From: Macrocystis pyrifera
Taxonomy: Eukaryota; Sar; Phaeophyceae; Laminariales; Laminariaceae
Direction: 5' to 3'
Length of the DNA: 64,000 nucleotides
Assembly (NCBI GenBank): GCA_031763025.1
Contig: JASSKH010000015.1
Span: 11,512,774-11,576,773 of the forward strand
A model generated the notes under the pieces. That model saw only the letters and a list, made by a program, of their open reading frames with translations. It was not told where the DNA came from and made no database searches. The position numbers and the translations under genes were made by a program. Shown one piece after another: positions 10,265-21,899 of the stretch. Each line of letters starts with the position of its first letter. Position 1 is the first letter of the stretch.

Positions 10265-10460
10265 TAAGGCTTCTTTGCGACACGCGTGTCGCAAATACCG
10301 TATTTGCGACACCACGCCATAGTTGCCGCACACGCTCCGGGTCGGCAACGCACTACCACTAGAGTCTCTGCATGGTGTAGGTCTACCATTGAAGCTATCG
10401 TGTAGCCAAAACGGGCCAGTACTCGAGGAGATATGGGGTATCCTAGTACACGGTCAGAAT
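10265..10460. repeat. GTGTCGC-bounded repeat unit 3
   Basis: This is the continuation of the repeat split by the Harbinger-like element. It opens with TTTGCGACACGCGTGTCGCAAA and then repeats the CACGCTCCGG...ACTCGAGGAGATATGG interior of unit 2 with about a dozen differences. Confidence 0.65.
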
Positions 10461-11200
10461 ATTCAACGTAGCTCTTCTACTATTAATACTACTGCTGCTG
10501 TGCTGCATACAACAGAGTAAACACACAAACACGATAGATAAGCTAGGAGTGCGAAAACTATGCATAACCCATCAGACTGCCTCGCCGACCAGGGCATCCA
10601 AAATAATCGGGAATTGACTGCGTAGCTGGACGAGGAGACTACGCATGATTTGAGTGGGGCAGGTCAGTGCGCACAATCTGCTGGAGTTGCGGGATGTTGG
10701 TGAGTCTTCCATAATGGTTGGGCTTCTCTCCGCAAACGTTCTGCCTAAACTTATGGAAAAACCTCCAACCCGCGCACCAGTGTGTGTGTACAGCATACAA
10801 CAGCACGGTGGCAACTCTACACAATACTGCAGGGCATCGAAGGACACCTTCCAAGCAGCCTACGAACTCCACGACCTTCTACACGCGTTACACATACCGA
10901 TTTCTTCGTCACCATGAACAAGGCGGTTAACCCCTCTGCCGCTTACATTGAACTCATGCAGTCCACTGTGGGTTTCTATTGTATGTTTCACAACCGTTAG
11001 AGATAAACATCGGGAATCCGTTTACAAACTACATGCTACGCATGTGCCCTATGTTAGACTATTAATATTAATAGTATATGTCAATACCTCAGCAGTGCGG
11101 ATACTGCTGTGGACTGCTGTTGGTGCAACAATGCGAAGCCGCTCGAAGACGTGATCACCACGCTGGGTGAGCCTTTAGTTTACTGCTGTGGTATATTTTT
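10461..11200. other. No recognisable gene; short open frames only
   Basis: Three overlapping plus-strand frames of 70-90 codons (10654-11000) exist. None shows a recognisable domain, and each stops within 300 bp. A frame-mixed remnant of a coding gene cannot be excluded. Confidence 0.4.
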
Positions 11201-11204
11201 TTAG

Positions 11205-12312
11205 ATGCTTCGTGTGAGCGCTGATCAAGGCCGCGATGAAGCCCGTCTTTGCTCCAGCGGCATATCGTGTACACAGGCTACACTTCGGTCTGCGTGTGGC
11301 GCTGACGCGCGCTCTCCCTACTTCGTGCAGCAGTTCTTCTCCGCGGCGTGTCCGAGGAGTTGGAGTTGAGCTGAAAAACACGTCGAAACGACGTCCAGTT
11401 CATGTCGCAGATTTTATACCTTGCTTTATTATGGTGGACACGAGAAATACATGCATGTAATTTTTAGATGCTTCGTGTGAGCGCTGCTGTCGGCCGATCA
11501 CGCCCGTCTTTGCTCCAGCGGCATATCGTGTACACAGGCTACACTTTGGTCTGCGTATGGTGCTGTCGCGCGCTCTCCCTACTGCGTGCAGCAGTTCTCT
11601 TCCGCGGCGTGTCCGAGGAGTAGGAGCTTAGCTGAAAAACACGTCGTTACGGCGTTGATCATGCAGAATTACTACCGTTTGCGACAGTTTTTGGTTGACA
11701 CAAAATAAAAAACATACCTTTTTTTGGATGCTGCGTGTGAGCGCTGTTCGCGGCCGATCAAGCCCGTCTTTGCTCCAGCGACACGGTGTGTACACAGGCT
11801 ACACTTTGGTCGGCGTGCGGCGCTGTCGCGCGCTCTCCCTACAGCGTGCAGCAGTTCTCTTCCGTGGTGTGTCCGAGGAGTTGGAGTTGAGCTTAAAAAA
11901 CACGTCGAAACGGCGTTCAGTTCATCTTGTAGATTTGGTGCCGTTTGCGACACTTTTTGGTGGACACGAAAAACTACACTACTTTTATTAATGCTTCGTG
12001 GGAGCTCTGCTCGCAGCCGATCAAGCCCGTCTTTGCTCCAGTGTCACATCGTGTACACAGGCTGCACTTTGGTGTGCGTGCGGCGCTGTAGTGTTCTCTC
12101 CCAACTTCGTGCAGCAGTTCTTCTCCGTAACGTCCCAGAGGAGTCAGAGTAGTTGGTCTCAAAAACCCGTCGATACGAGGTTCATCTTGCAGATTTAATA
12201 CCTTGCTTTATGGTGTAACGAAAAAAATATGTATTTTTCGATGCTTCGTGTGAGCGCTGCTCGCGGCCGATCAAGCACGTCTTTGTGCCAGCCGCACATC
12301 GTGTACACAGGC
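11205..12312. repeat. ~260-bp satellite array, left part
   Basis: Tandem units each begin near TTTAGATGCTTCGTGTGAGCG (about 11211, 11466, 11727, 11990, 12240). They contain GCCCGTCTTTGCTCCAGC, then GTGTACACAGGCTACACTTT, then a GCGCGCTCTCCCTAC block. Spacing is 250-264 bp. Small open frames recur in every unit but shift frame between units. The array continues at 16806-17390 and 18111-18360 after two insertions. Confidence 0.85.
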
Positions 12313-12507
12313 TGTTGATAAGTCCCAGGCGAAGAAAGATGATGTTTCAGGTTTTAGTATTATTCTCCCGGCAGAGTAGATACAGATGGAAGTGGCCCTG
12401 GTGGGGATCACGTACACCCACAGAAGTAACCACCAAATAATCTCATAATAAGCCAATATACCGAATAGTCATGAAACCGTCAAATACTGAACAAGCACAT
12501 TCGAACA
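12313..12507 (-). repeat. LTR of gag-only element 1 (3' LTR)
   Basis: The 195-bp direct repeat is nearly identical to 16611-16805, with termini TGTT...AACA. In element orientation this is the downstream LTR. Confidence 0.85.
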
Positions 12508-13364
12508 CACTCCCTGCTTTTTCAGCAAAACGGCAATGACAATTCAAGATAACAGAACAAAACTCATCTCCATGATCGAAAACCAACTAAAATATTTCAA
12601 GAGGAAACCTGTACCTTACAAGCAAAAACCTCTTCCTCCTGTATTAAACTATTGCAGATCTCCTTTGCAACAGCTCAATGCCGTAAAAACAAAACAATCA
12701 TAGAGATAGCTAAATGATAGAACTCGCGAGGAACCCCATTCCCCGAGACACACGTCTCCCTGTGCCCCCTACTCCCGCCACAAATTATCAGATCGTAGCT
12801 AACGCGAGATACCAAATATCTTTCCCCATAGAGTTTGCCCGGCGCTTACTATTCCCGAAACAATATCCGTTTTGTGTCAGAACCAAAAGAAAAACACTCC
12901 CTGTTTCTGGTTCAGTTCACTAGCTATCCTTGTTCCCTGAAATACTTCACCTTCCCACTCGTGAACCGAGATTTTCATCACCCTAAATCATGAAGAATCA
13001 TATCCACAATTTTTCATCTTCCAACTCGCGAACAAGATTTCAATCACCCATCGAGTTCGGAAATACAATATTGGTGGTAGAACAACCCATCAAGAACCCT
13101 CCCTTGTTCTGCAACCAATAGACCTCAGTACAAAGACAAACGCCTGCCAAACTCAATGAAATCAGTATCCACCAATACCGCTGCATCTGCAATACACCTC
13201 TCAAGGTGCACCACGTACTCTTAATTCGCCAATCCGTCAACTAATAAATATCCGTCCCACCAGTCACCTTCTGGTCCTGTCTATACCACAAAGACTGTTT
13301 GATTTGAACACGAAAATATATTTATTTCAAAACTCCAGGCAAAACAAAAGGCTACGTATACCGT

Positions 13365-13787
13365 CGAGTAGACGATAGTATACCTCCGTACCATTTGCGA
13401 CTTTCCCGGGATGAAAAAATATATTCCGTAACATTCAGAGATCCCTCATCAGTGGTAAACAATACATATCCCACATATCATCCACCACGTAGCCGACGGG
13501 AAGAACGATGACTACCACATAATTTTATCCCTAGCACGTCGCAAATGGTTTTTATCATATACGACTTAATAACCGGAACGAATCCACACCCAGTCGAAAA
13601 TGACACATCTCCATTTGACGAACCTACAGTAGACGATACTATACCTTCTTCGTACAATTCACGACTTTCCCGGGACACAAAATATAACGCACACCATTCA
13701 GATCTCCGTAACCAGTAATAAACGATACATACCCTATATATCATCCAGCACTTACCCGGAAAGAACGATAACTACCATATAATTTAG
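13365..13787. repeat. Tandem duplication inside gag-only element 1
   Basis: Two units of about 260 bp share TTTGCGACTTTCCCGGGA-like and CGGAACGAATCCA blocks. They start near 13365 and 13628, and the second continues at 14983-15070 beyond the hAT-like insertion. They provide an empty-site comparison for that insertion (ATAATTTTATCCCTAGCACG against the filled site). Confidence 0.65.
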
Positions 13788-14974
13788 CAAGGGTGTGTTC
13801 GGTACGGTACGGGTACGCTCGGTACCGGTATGGACATGGTACCGAACGTACCGAAATTCTCGGTAAGGGTATGGACATGGTACCGAACGTACCGAAATTC
13901 TCGGTACCGGTATGGGCATCGTACCGAATATACCGAGCTTCTCGGTATCGGTACGGTGTATCATACCGATACCGCCGGTAAGGGTACGGACATCGTGCCG
14001 AACGTACCGAAGTTTTCGGTAGGGTATAGAACTCCAGACCGAACGTACCGAAATTCTCGGTACGATTTAGAACTCCATACCGAACGTACCGAAATTCTCG
14101 GTACGGTATAGACCTCCATACCGGTACCGTACCGCAGATACCAGCGGTATTTGTCAAACCGAGCGTCGCTCCACAGCAGTACCATGGTATTGCCCATCAA
14201 GAATGTGTGTGTCTGCGACAGTTTTTTTTTTTTTTTTTTTTTGTCATCACATTCATTTCCAGAGTTCGATGGGCGCCTTACCACACCGGGTATTATTTGT
14301 CTTGCCTGAACGTCCACGACCTCTGCCTCGACAACGTCTGCCTCCGGAGGAGCTGGCGCCGGCGCTGGCGATGATGAGCTTTGGTCGCCAGCGGCGGGGT
14401 CATCATTGTCGTTGTTGCTGGGGGGGGGTGTTGTGGTGCTCATGAGGGCCGCTGTACCGATGAGGCAGGGTACGCTGCTGTGCTGCTGTGCTGCTGCGTG
14501 CTATGTGTGTGGCGGTACTGTACCGGCACCGGGTTGTCCCGAGCCTAACTTCCCGATTAGCCCGGGATCGGTACTCTCGGTAGGGTATAAGCTCGGTATC
14601 GGTACGTTGTGTCATACCGATACCGCCGGTACGATATGGACATGGTACCGAACGTACCGAGGTTCTCGGTAAGGGTATGGACATGGTACCGAACGTACCG
14701 AAATTCTCGGTACCGGTATGGGCATCGTACCGAACATACCGAGCTTCTCGGTATCGGTACGGTGTATCATACCGATACCGCCGGTAAGGGTACGGACATC
14801 GTGCCGAACGTACCGAAATGTTCGGTAGGGTATAGAACTCCAGACCGAACGTACCGAAATTGTCGGTACGGTATAGAACTCCAGACCGAACGTACCGAAT
14901 CCTCTCGGTACAGGTATACCGGCGGTATTTTACCGCCGGTAGGCCTCGGTAGTACCGTACCGAACACACCCTTG
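13788..14974. mobile_element. hAT-like non-autonomous element with GTACCGAA arrays
   Basis: This 1187-bp element has perfect terminal inverted repeats starting CAAGGGTGTGTTCGGTACGG. It is flanked by the 8-bp duplication TAATTTAG (13780-13787, 14975-14982). TIR sequence and duplication length fit the hAT superfamily. Both subterminal regions consist of tandem ACCGAACGTACCGAAATTC-type units in both orientations. The central 450 bp (14126-14575) is unrelated. It has an acidic and Pro/Ser-rich minus-strand frame (to 14443) with no transposase motif, possibly a leftover transposase 5' end or captured sequence. Confidence 0.85.
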
Positions 14975-15070
14975 TAATTTAGTATTCCCTAACACGTCGT
15001 AAACGGTATGTATCGACTTTCCTTTATCCGGAACGAATCCAAATCCGGTCGAAAAAGACATATCTCCATT

Positions 15071-16138
15071 TGTACGATCAAAAACGTATTTCGACCGACA
15101 GGTGTATCCAATCGCAAGAGAAAACTACTCCTCCGAATACCCACCAGAAGTACTAGACATAACCTCTCGCCCGCTAAGTAGCCGAATTACTGAAAAGCTC
15201 CAGCTGGCGAGATACCTGTCTGTCCACTTCACGACCTTCCCGCAACATAAATACACACTTGCCCACATACTCCCTCCAAACCTTTGAAATATGCGATATT
15301 AATGTATTGGTATTTGTCCAGTTGCTCTTCTGGCCTGCCGACATCGAACACGGAGCGCATCGAAGCGCAGTGGATGTCGTATTCGGCAGTAACATTTCTA
15401 ACCAAAACACGAAAATACGACTTTTCAACTACCAGGTGGGGGACGGGGGGGTACTCATCACGTATATCTTCCAGAAAAAGAAGTCCAAACAATACTTCCG
15501 TACGTACGTATCATCTAGATTTATCGCACATTTCATACGTACTCGTACGTACTACGAATCAATTCACGAAATTTCTACCCTCGTCGTGAAAAGAAACAAA
15601 CTTCACAAGGTAATAGTGGATCGAAGACCTACCATTACGAGTGCAGACGCTATCCCCTCGCCCCGCGTGTTGCTGGACCCATAAAAGGATCCAGCGGACG
15701 ATCCAACCACGCCTGCCCCATCCACGACCTCCCGCTGCTGCTGCTGCTGCTGCTGACCTTCCGCGGCTGCTGCTGCTGCTGTTCCTGACCTCCCGCTGCC
15801 GCTGCTCCTGCCGCTGCTGCTGTCGTCGTGTGCACGCGACTGCTGTGTCACGCGACTTGTTGCCGATGCAGACGTGCCCTCCTTCGTTACTAGTACTGCT
15901 GCAGCAGCACCCGATTCCCCCCACGTCCGCTCCCTCGACCACTTACACACCGTAGTCGAGTGCGCGTATCACGTACGCGGCTTTCCCGACCATGCCACAT
16001 GGGTGGCCGGGTGCACACGGCCTGGCTCACCTTGCGACTTCACGCGAAAATGTGCAGATATGTCTCCCATCCCCACAGCTCCCAGCCCCACCACAATCTC
16101 CCTGGGTGAGGTGCACACGTAAAGTTTCGCACGACTTG
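15071..16138. other. Untranslated interior of gag-only element 1
   Basis: About 1 kb separates the internal duplications and the gag frame. It contains a GCTG/CTG-rich stretch (15735-15835). Overlapping low-complexity frames occur on both strands. No domain is recognisable. Confidence 0.5.
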
Positions 16139-16576
16139 TTATCCTCCGTACGACTTGTTATCCTCCGTGCTACTCCCCACACGGAGGCGCCTACGGTTTT
16201 GTTGCTCCCACCGCAGGGCTTTTTCTTCTCCATTTAGCACGCCGTCGTATCTCCGGCCCACTCCAAGAGCACCAACACAGCTTCCGCTCCCTTTTCCACC
16301 GAGGTGGCCATCTTCCGCAGAAACGCGTTTACCCTCCCGGCTCCCGTTACCAACGTCGGAGTGTTCCGACGCTGGCGTTGAAGCATCTCTCCCTGCTCCA
16401 ACTGCAGTAGATAGCTGTTGCTGTCTACCGGACCCCATCTGTGCCATCATCTCGAGGATCTCGGCGTGATTCGCCTTTCGACGCTCCTCTGCGTCGGCGG
16501 CCGCCCGCTGCAGCCCCTCGAGGGCGAGGCCCTGCTCTAATACCATACCCCGAAGATCTTCTACTTCGTCACCCAT
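16139..16576 (-). CDS. gag: Short gag-like protein of gag-only element 1
   Basis: This 145-residue frame starts at an ATG 34 bp inside the upstream LTR. The first ~50 residues (MGDEVEDLRGMVLEQGLAL, then an Ala/Glu-rich segment with QRAAADAEERRK) form a predicted coiled coil. This closely resembles the N-terminus of the gag-like protein at 38649-39131 (MGDELDDLRAVVSEQGLA). The remainder is Gly/Ser-rich and basic. The CCHC knuckle seen in the second element is not recognisable here, so this copy may be decayed or a different subfamily. Structural or packaging role is inferred from position and similarity. Confidence 0.6.
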   Translation of the reverse strand: MGDEVEDLRGMVLEQGLALEGLQRAAADAEERRKANHAEILEMMAQMGSGRQQQLSTAVGAGRDASTPASEHSDVGNGSREGKRVSAEDGHLGGKGSGSCVGALGVGRRYDGVLNGEEKALRWEQQNRRRLRVGSSTEDNKSYGG

Positions 16577-16610
16577 GAGCCTAGGTTGCCAACGTTGAAA
16601 AACTCTAGAG

Positions 16611-16805
16611 TGTTGATAAGTCCCAGGCGAAGAAATATGATGTTTCAGGTTTTAGTATTATTCTCCCGGCAGAGTAGATACAGATGGAAGTGGCCCTGGT
16701 GGGGATCACGTACACCCACAGAAGTAACCACCAAATAATCTCATAATAAGCCAATATACCGAATAGTCATGAAACCGTCAAATACTGAACAAGCACATTC
16801 GAACA
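16611..16805 (-). repeat. LTR of gag-only element 1 (5' LTR)
   Basis: This LTR matches 12313-12507. In minus orientation it is followed at once by CTCTAGAG, a motif shared in form (CWCTAGWG) by all four Copia-type and gag-only elements of this window. Confidence 0.85.
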
Positions 16806-17390
16806 CAGGCTACACTTTGGTCTGCGTGCGGCGCTTTCGCGCGCTCTCCCTACTTCGCTCGGCAGCTCTTCTCCGTGGCGTGTCCGAGGAGTTGTAGCTG
16901 CGCTCAAATCAGTCGAAACGACGTTCATCTTGCAGAATTATTACCGTTTGCGACACACTTTTTGGTGGACACAAAAAAAAAAACATACCCTTTTTTAGAT
17001 GTTTCGTGTGAGCGCTGCTGTCGGCCGATCACGCCCGTGTTTGCGCCAGCGGCACGGGGTTTACACAGGCTACACTTTGGTCTGCGTGCGGGGCTGTCAC
17101 GCGCTCTCCCTAGTTCGTGCAGCAGTTGTTCTACGCGGCGTCTCCGAGGAGTTGGAGTTGAGCTCAAAAACCCGTCGAAACGAGGTTCATCTTGCAGAAA
17201 TATCACCGTTTTCGACAATTTTTAATTTTTGGTGCCTTGAAAAAAACTACATCTTTTTAGATGCTTCGTGTGAGCGCTGTTCGAGGCCAATCAAGCCCGT
17301 CTTTGCGCCAGCCGCACATCGTGTACTCAGGCTACACTTTGGTGTGCGTGTGGCGCTTTCGCGCGCTCTCTCTACTTCGCTCGGCAGCTC
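16806..17390. repeat. ~260-bp satellite array, middle part
   Basis: The array resumes exactly at the duplicated CAGGC with CTACACTTTGGTCTGCGTGC. It has units starting near 16998 and 17260, then is cut by the foldback element. Confidence 0.8.
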
Positions 17391-18110
17391 TGTCGCGAGT
17401 TAGGGGACCCCCCTAGTTAGGGGATCCCCTCTGCATTAGGGGATCCCCTCCTAGCTTAGGGGATTCCCTCCCAGCTTAGGGGATCCCCTCCCAGCTTAGG
17501 GGATCCCCTCCTAGCTTAGGGGATCCCCTCCCCAGCTTAGGGGATCCCTCACGAGCTTAGGGGATCCCCTTCGACCTTAGGGGAACCCCTCCTAGCTTAG
17601 GGATCCCCTAGGAGGTTAGGGGATGCCCAACGACTTTAGGGGACCCTTGTCATGTGTATACTGTGACATAGCGTCTCCATTCAGTTTATCCTTGACAAAT
17701 TATTGTGACAATTGGGGGATCCCCTAACACCATATGGATGATATCCCTATATCACAAATTATATAGGAGATACATCAAATCCCTAAGCCTGTTAGGGGAT
17801 ACCCAACAGGCTTAGGAGAGGTTAGGGGATCTCCTACTAGCTCAGGGGATCCCCTAGGATGTTAGGATGCCCTAACTCGCAACAGGGGGGGAGGAGATCC
17901 CCTAAGCTAGGAGGGGATCCCCTAAGCTGGGAGGGGATCTCCTAAGCTAGGAGGGGATCCCTTAAGCTAGGAGGGGATCCCCTAAGCTAAGAGGGGATCC
18001 CCTAAGCTAGGGGGGGATCCCCTAAGCTAAGAGGGGATCCCCTAAGCTGGGGGGGGATCCCCTAAGGCAAAAGGGATCCCCTAACTAGGGGGATCCCCTA
18101 ACTCGCAACA
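17391..18110. mobile_element. Foldback element built of TTAGGGGATCCCCT subrepeats
   Basis: A ~720-bp insertion splits a satellite unit. The host word CAGCTCT is present on both sides (17385-17391, 18111-18117), giving a 6-7 bp target duplication. The ends are inverted: TGTCGCGAGTTAGGGG at the left and TGTTGCGAGTTAGGGG at the right when reversed. Each arm is made of about ten ~20-bp subrepeats of the form TTAGGGGATCCCCTCCTAGC, themselves palindromic around GGGGATCCCC. The centre (17641-17880) is AT-richer with fewer subrepeats. There is no coding capacity. Confidence 0.8.
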
Positions 18111-18360
18111 CAGCTCTTCTCCGTGGCGTCTCTGAGGAGTTGTAGCTGCTCTCAAATCAGTCGAAACGACGTTCTTCTTGCATAATTATTACCGTTTGCG
18201 ACACTTTTTGAAGGCCAGAAAAGATGGCATTTTTTAGATGCTTCGTGCGAGCGCTGCTCATGGCCGATTGAGTTCATTTTTCGGCCAATACCTCGGGGTG
18301 GGTCCACATTACACTTTGGGATGCATGGGGCGCCGTCGGACGCTGTGTAGGGCGCGCTAG
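18111..18360. repeat. ~260-bp satellite array, right end
   Basis: This is the remainder of the interrupted unit, followed by one more degenerate unit starting near 18236. Similarity fades after about 18340. Confidence 0.7.
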
Positions 18361-19502
18361 AAGGTGTTGAGTGGGCGGCAGTGCTTGGAAAACCTGACAA
18401 TTCCGAACTTAATCGGATTAATTCCGAATAATGCAGGAACCTTTTTCTGTGGTCACAAAGCTACGCCACAGAGATCCTACGCTGCCACGTATGCAGTAAG
18501 CACAGTGGGCAATGCAATGCCATGTCATTATACTGGATACGACAGGCACGACATACACATTCCATGAACGAAACGAAACAAAGAAAAAAAAAGACAAATC
18601 GAAAGAGAGAAACAAGAAAAAAATATAAGAAACAAACTGTCGTGACCCCCCCTCGGAGGGAATGCGGCAGACGCTTGAAAAGAACGAGCTGGAAAAGAAA
18701 AGGAAAAAGAAGAAAAATAAGGACACCACTAGTCGTCGTCAACAGAGTAGGACTAAGAACCAAGGGAAACTAATAGGCAAACCACCAAAGTACAAAGCAT
18801 CCTCCAGGTTGCGGCAGCAGTTTGTGGTACGAGTAGCATAGCCAGGTTCTCCCTGCTTGTCCGCCTGGTACCTTGCTACCCTGTCTGCCGCCTCCCCGTC
18901 CAGCATTCGTCAACTATGCCCGGCCTCTCGGCGTCAGACAACAAGAAACAAGCCAAGCAGGCTCGTCATCCACCCACCCCACACGACTCCTTCAATAAGG
19001 CTTATCAATCGAAGCAAGGAAGAGAAAGCAATAAAATGAACACCACAGAAGATCAGCGCAAGAAATAATTGAAAAAGGAAGACAAAAGAAGACCACGGTC
19101 ACACCAGCTGCACCAGTTGGTGGTACGAGTAGTATAGACATCTTCTACTTCTTAGTCTGCCCGGTACCTTGCTACCCTGTCTGCCATCTCCTTCCTACTT
19201 TCGTCCACTGCAGTTTCCCTACTACTCCTGTCCCCCCCCCCCTCTCTCCGCATTCCCTCTGTCGGGTTTTCTTCCACACCTCCTTTCCCCCCCCCTCCCC
19301 CCATTCCCTTGGACATCACCCACGGCGGATGCGCGGCGCTGCCTACTCAGCTCAGCCTCAGCCTCGCTCTACTGCTGTAGTAGCACGGCCTTGAAGTCGA
19401 CTGCTTTGCGAGTGCTGCTGCTGGATTCTGTTGGTACTCCTCCTGGCACTGCTTCTCCTCTACGGCGTCTGAAGCCTGACACGGAGAGCTCTGACTGCCT
19501 GG

Positions 19503-19534
<32 letters not shown>

Positions 19535-19705
19535 GCTGCTGCTGCTGCTACTGCTCTTCTGCTGATGATGTGCTGGCGCCGCGAGCAAGGTGCCGCTCGT
19601 ACACGAAACTTGACAGTTAGTCCAGTGATTTCGGGGTGATTTCGGGGTGATTTCGGGGTGATTTCGGCCGCTTGGCCAATGTCATGCGCCGACTTCAACC
19701 CATTC
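18361..19705. other. No recognisable gene; CTG tract and 12-bp minisatellite
   Basis: The region has purine-rich A/G stretches (18570-18720) and pyrimidine-rich stretches (19150-19320). It also has a (CTG)n run at 19508-19532 and about three and a half copies of GGGTGATTTCGG at 19626-19668. Open frames are low complexity. Confidence 0.5.
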
Positions 19706-19780
19706 AGAACTGCGGTCCCGTTATGGGGACAAACCAGTCAAATTCCAAGCATTTCCCCCCCAAAACGGGACTGCGGTTCT
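19706..19780. mobile_element. Small foldback repeat with AGAACTGCGGTCCCG ends
   Basis: This 75-bp inverted repeat starts AGAACTGCGGTCCCGTTATG and ends with the inverted equivalent. Related ends occur at 43859-44330 and 60495-60550, so this is a dispersed short inverted-repeat family. Confidence 0.6.
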
Positions 19781-19832
19781 AAACGGGTACCTGGTATTGA
19801 GCATTGCGCCACATTCAATTGGTACTGCAATG

Positions 19833-20333
19833 TGTGATACGGAGCCCGCTCTAGGGTAGTGGTAAGGGTAGTGGCAAGGGACGCAGGTTGTTCTGGCAGC
19901 TGGAAAGCAGTGCTTCGCTTCTTCTGATTTAGATCTTCTTGTTGATGGCGAGAGCTGAGGAGGTGCTCTGGTAGAGAAGTGAGAGGTAGGGGGGTGGGAC
20001 TCGACGCCCAGATATACTCGTCCCACCCCACGCCACAAGCTCTCCTAAATTCATCTTATCTGATGTACGCCTACAGAACTTTCCTATGGCTACCGGTCGT
20101 TCTTCTGTTAATATAAGAACTTCTCACTTGGTAGTCCTATCTGCGTCAAGGAACATTACTCTCGTCTAACGGGCTATCCGCCCTAGGGAACATTCCTAAG
20201 AGAACGTTACTCTCGACTAACGGAATATCCGCTGGGTTAATCCATTCTTTGGATTATTCTCGTATTCGTGAGACTACAAGACTGCAACGTATTATCTATA
20301 TCTATAGCCCATGAACACTCTACTCATATCACA
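19833..20333 (-). repeat. Gypsy LTR (3' LTR in element orientation)
   Basis: This 501-bp copy is identical to 31473-31973. The first bases outside the inner end (minus: AGGGTGGGCTAA) are a weak purine tract that may prime plus-strand synthesis. Confidence 0.93.
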
Positions 20334-21899
20334 TTAGCCCACCCTGAATAGTCGTATATGCAGACCACAAGATGGTCGGAGGGTGATGACAAAGTTCATC
20401 CCGAACGGCCAGAAAAAGGTGGTCGAAGATGCGGCTATTCGAAACAAAAGAAATGAGGCTATAGATCCCCCCACACCTCGTAATAAAACCCAAACACTAC
20501 GAAGAGGGGGTGTTCGCTGCGAACAACGACGGAAAGGGAGACTAAAGGAGAGAGACACAGAACTCGTAGCAGAGGCAAAGGGGAAAATCACCCAAAATGA
20601 AAACAAAGAAAGACGAACGCAAAATGAGGCAGAAACCGAAAGCGAAGGCCGAAGAAGAAAACGAAGACCCAAATGAAGGCAAAAGAAAGACGTACAAGCG
20701 TTTCACTGGAGCCATTGTCTGGGGCCCAAGGAAGTACGAAAGGGTTGTTCGCTGAACCGGGTTGGCGAACGAGGAAACTCTAAAAAGAAGACAGCGATCA
20801 CAATTCAAAAACATATATATATATATATCCGCTAGGCCCCATGCCTTGTCTTGTGGCGAAGGTCCTAACATGGTAGTCATCATGCGAGACAGAAGGGACA
20901 CAGCTAGAGTGCTATGAGGGCTGCGTGTACTAGGGACTACTAAAACCGAGAGACGCAACAAGCAACGTGACGTCTCGGAGACCTGTCCGTGGTGTGAACA
21001 AAACCAGCAAACGTAGCAAGGTAGCCAACTCAACAAAAACAAACTCAAAGACGGTGGCGGCAAGAAAATCGCAAGAAAATCCGCAAGAAAATCGGCCTAA
21101 TGCGTGCAGTTTGAAGTTGTAGATAGCGCGGGGCCCAAAAACTAGCGTGTGCAACTCGGTCAACCGGGGCGACATTAAACGTGGTGTCGTTTGCCAGAGG
21201 ACAGAGGAGGTGTGCGGGATACCGGACAAGAAAGAAAGAAGAAGAAAAGGGAAAGAGAAAACGAAATACCATCGGGACCAGAAAACAGACAAAAAGCTGG
21301 ACACAGGTCAGGAGAGATCGATCGTGTCCGAACCGCATATGTATGGCCGATAACTCAGCGGCCTTCCGGGGCTGCAATGCTATCGGGACCCTACTTGTCA
21401 AACATGGAAGAAACACGGGTGAGCTGGAAGCTCGATATAGTCTTAGCTCGAGGACCGTCTGAAACACGGGTCGGCGGAAGTCGACTAAGGTCAGAGCACA
21501 GCTCAGGCTACAACACGATTTTACCTCGGCGTGATATCGCCGAGAATTGGCTGTAGGCTAGTGGAGTACAAACACAAATGCAAATGAAGGTATCGCTACG
21601 AGTCAGTGGCCTGAACGTAAGGAGGTTACACGGAGCCGTAGGCGATAAGAAGAAAAACAAACGGGGGGGGTGGGGGGGGGGGGACGATGATACTCCCAAA
21701 CACACCCAAAAAAAAGGAAACATACACGGCCTCGGATCGGTAGCCAACACGGGGTCGGTCAAGCGATACCGGTGGCGGTAGATGGAAACAAACACTCCCA
21801 AGAAGATGACTGCTGATGACTATTGAAGACTAACCCTGAAGAACTACTCTTAAGATATTGTAGACTAACCAGAACCAAATACCCAGAACTAACAAAAGA
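20334..21899 (-). other. Non-coding 3' region of the Gypsy element
   Basis: About 1.57 kb lies between the last recognisable coding segment and the 3' LTR. Short hydrophobic minus-strand frames (for example 20930-21467) show no known domain. An (AT)n run is at 20815-20828 and a G-rich run near 21662-21680. Confidence 0.6.

Larger units (their letters stand above)
12313..16805 (-). mobile_element. Gag-only LTR element 1 (TR-GAG-like)
   Basis: This 4.5 kb element has 195-bp LTRs at 12313-12507 and 16611-16805 that differ at one visible position. They start TGTTGATA and end TTCGAACA. The 5-bp target duplication CAGGC (12308-12312, 16806-16810) is perfect and falls inside a satellite unit. In minus orientation a purine tract (AGCAGGGAGTG) precedes the 3' LTR. 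The only coding frame is a short gag-like protein at 16139-16576. No protease, integrase or reverse transcriptase is present, so it must be mobilised by another element. A hAT-like element is nested inside. Confidence 0.85.

Noticed and set aside
17400..18105. CRISPR array or bacterial iteron region (TTAGGGGATCCCCT units)
   Set aside because: The units are inverted between two arms, with near-identical 5-6 base separators and a target duplication outside, which fits a foldback element.
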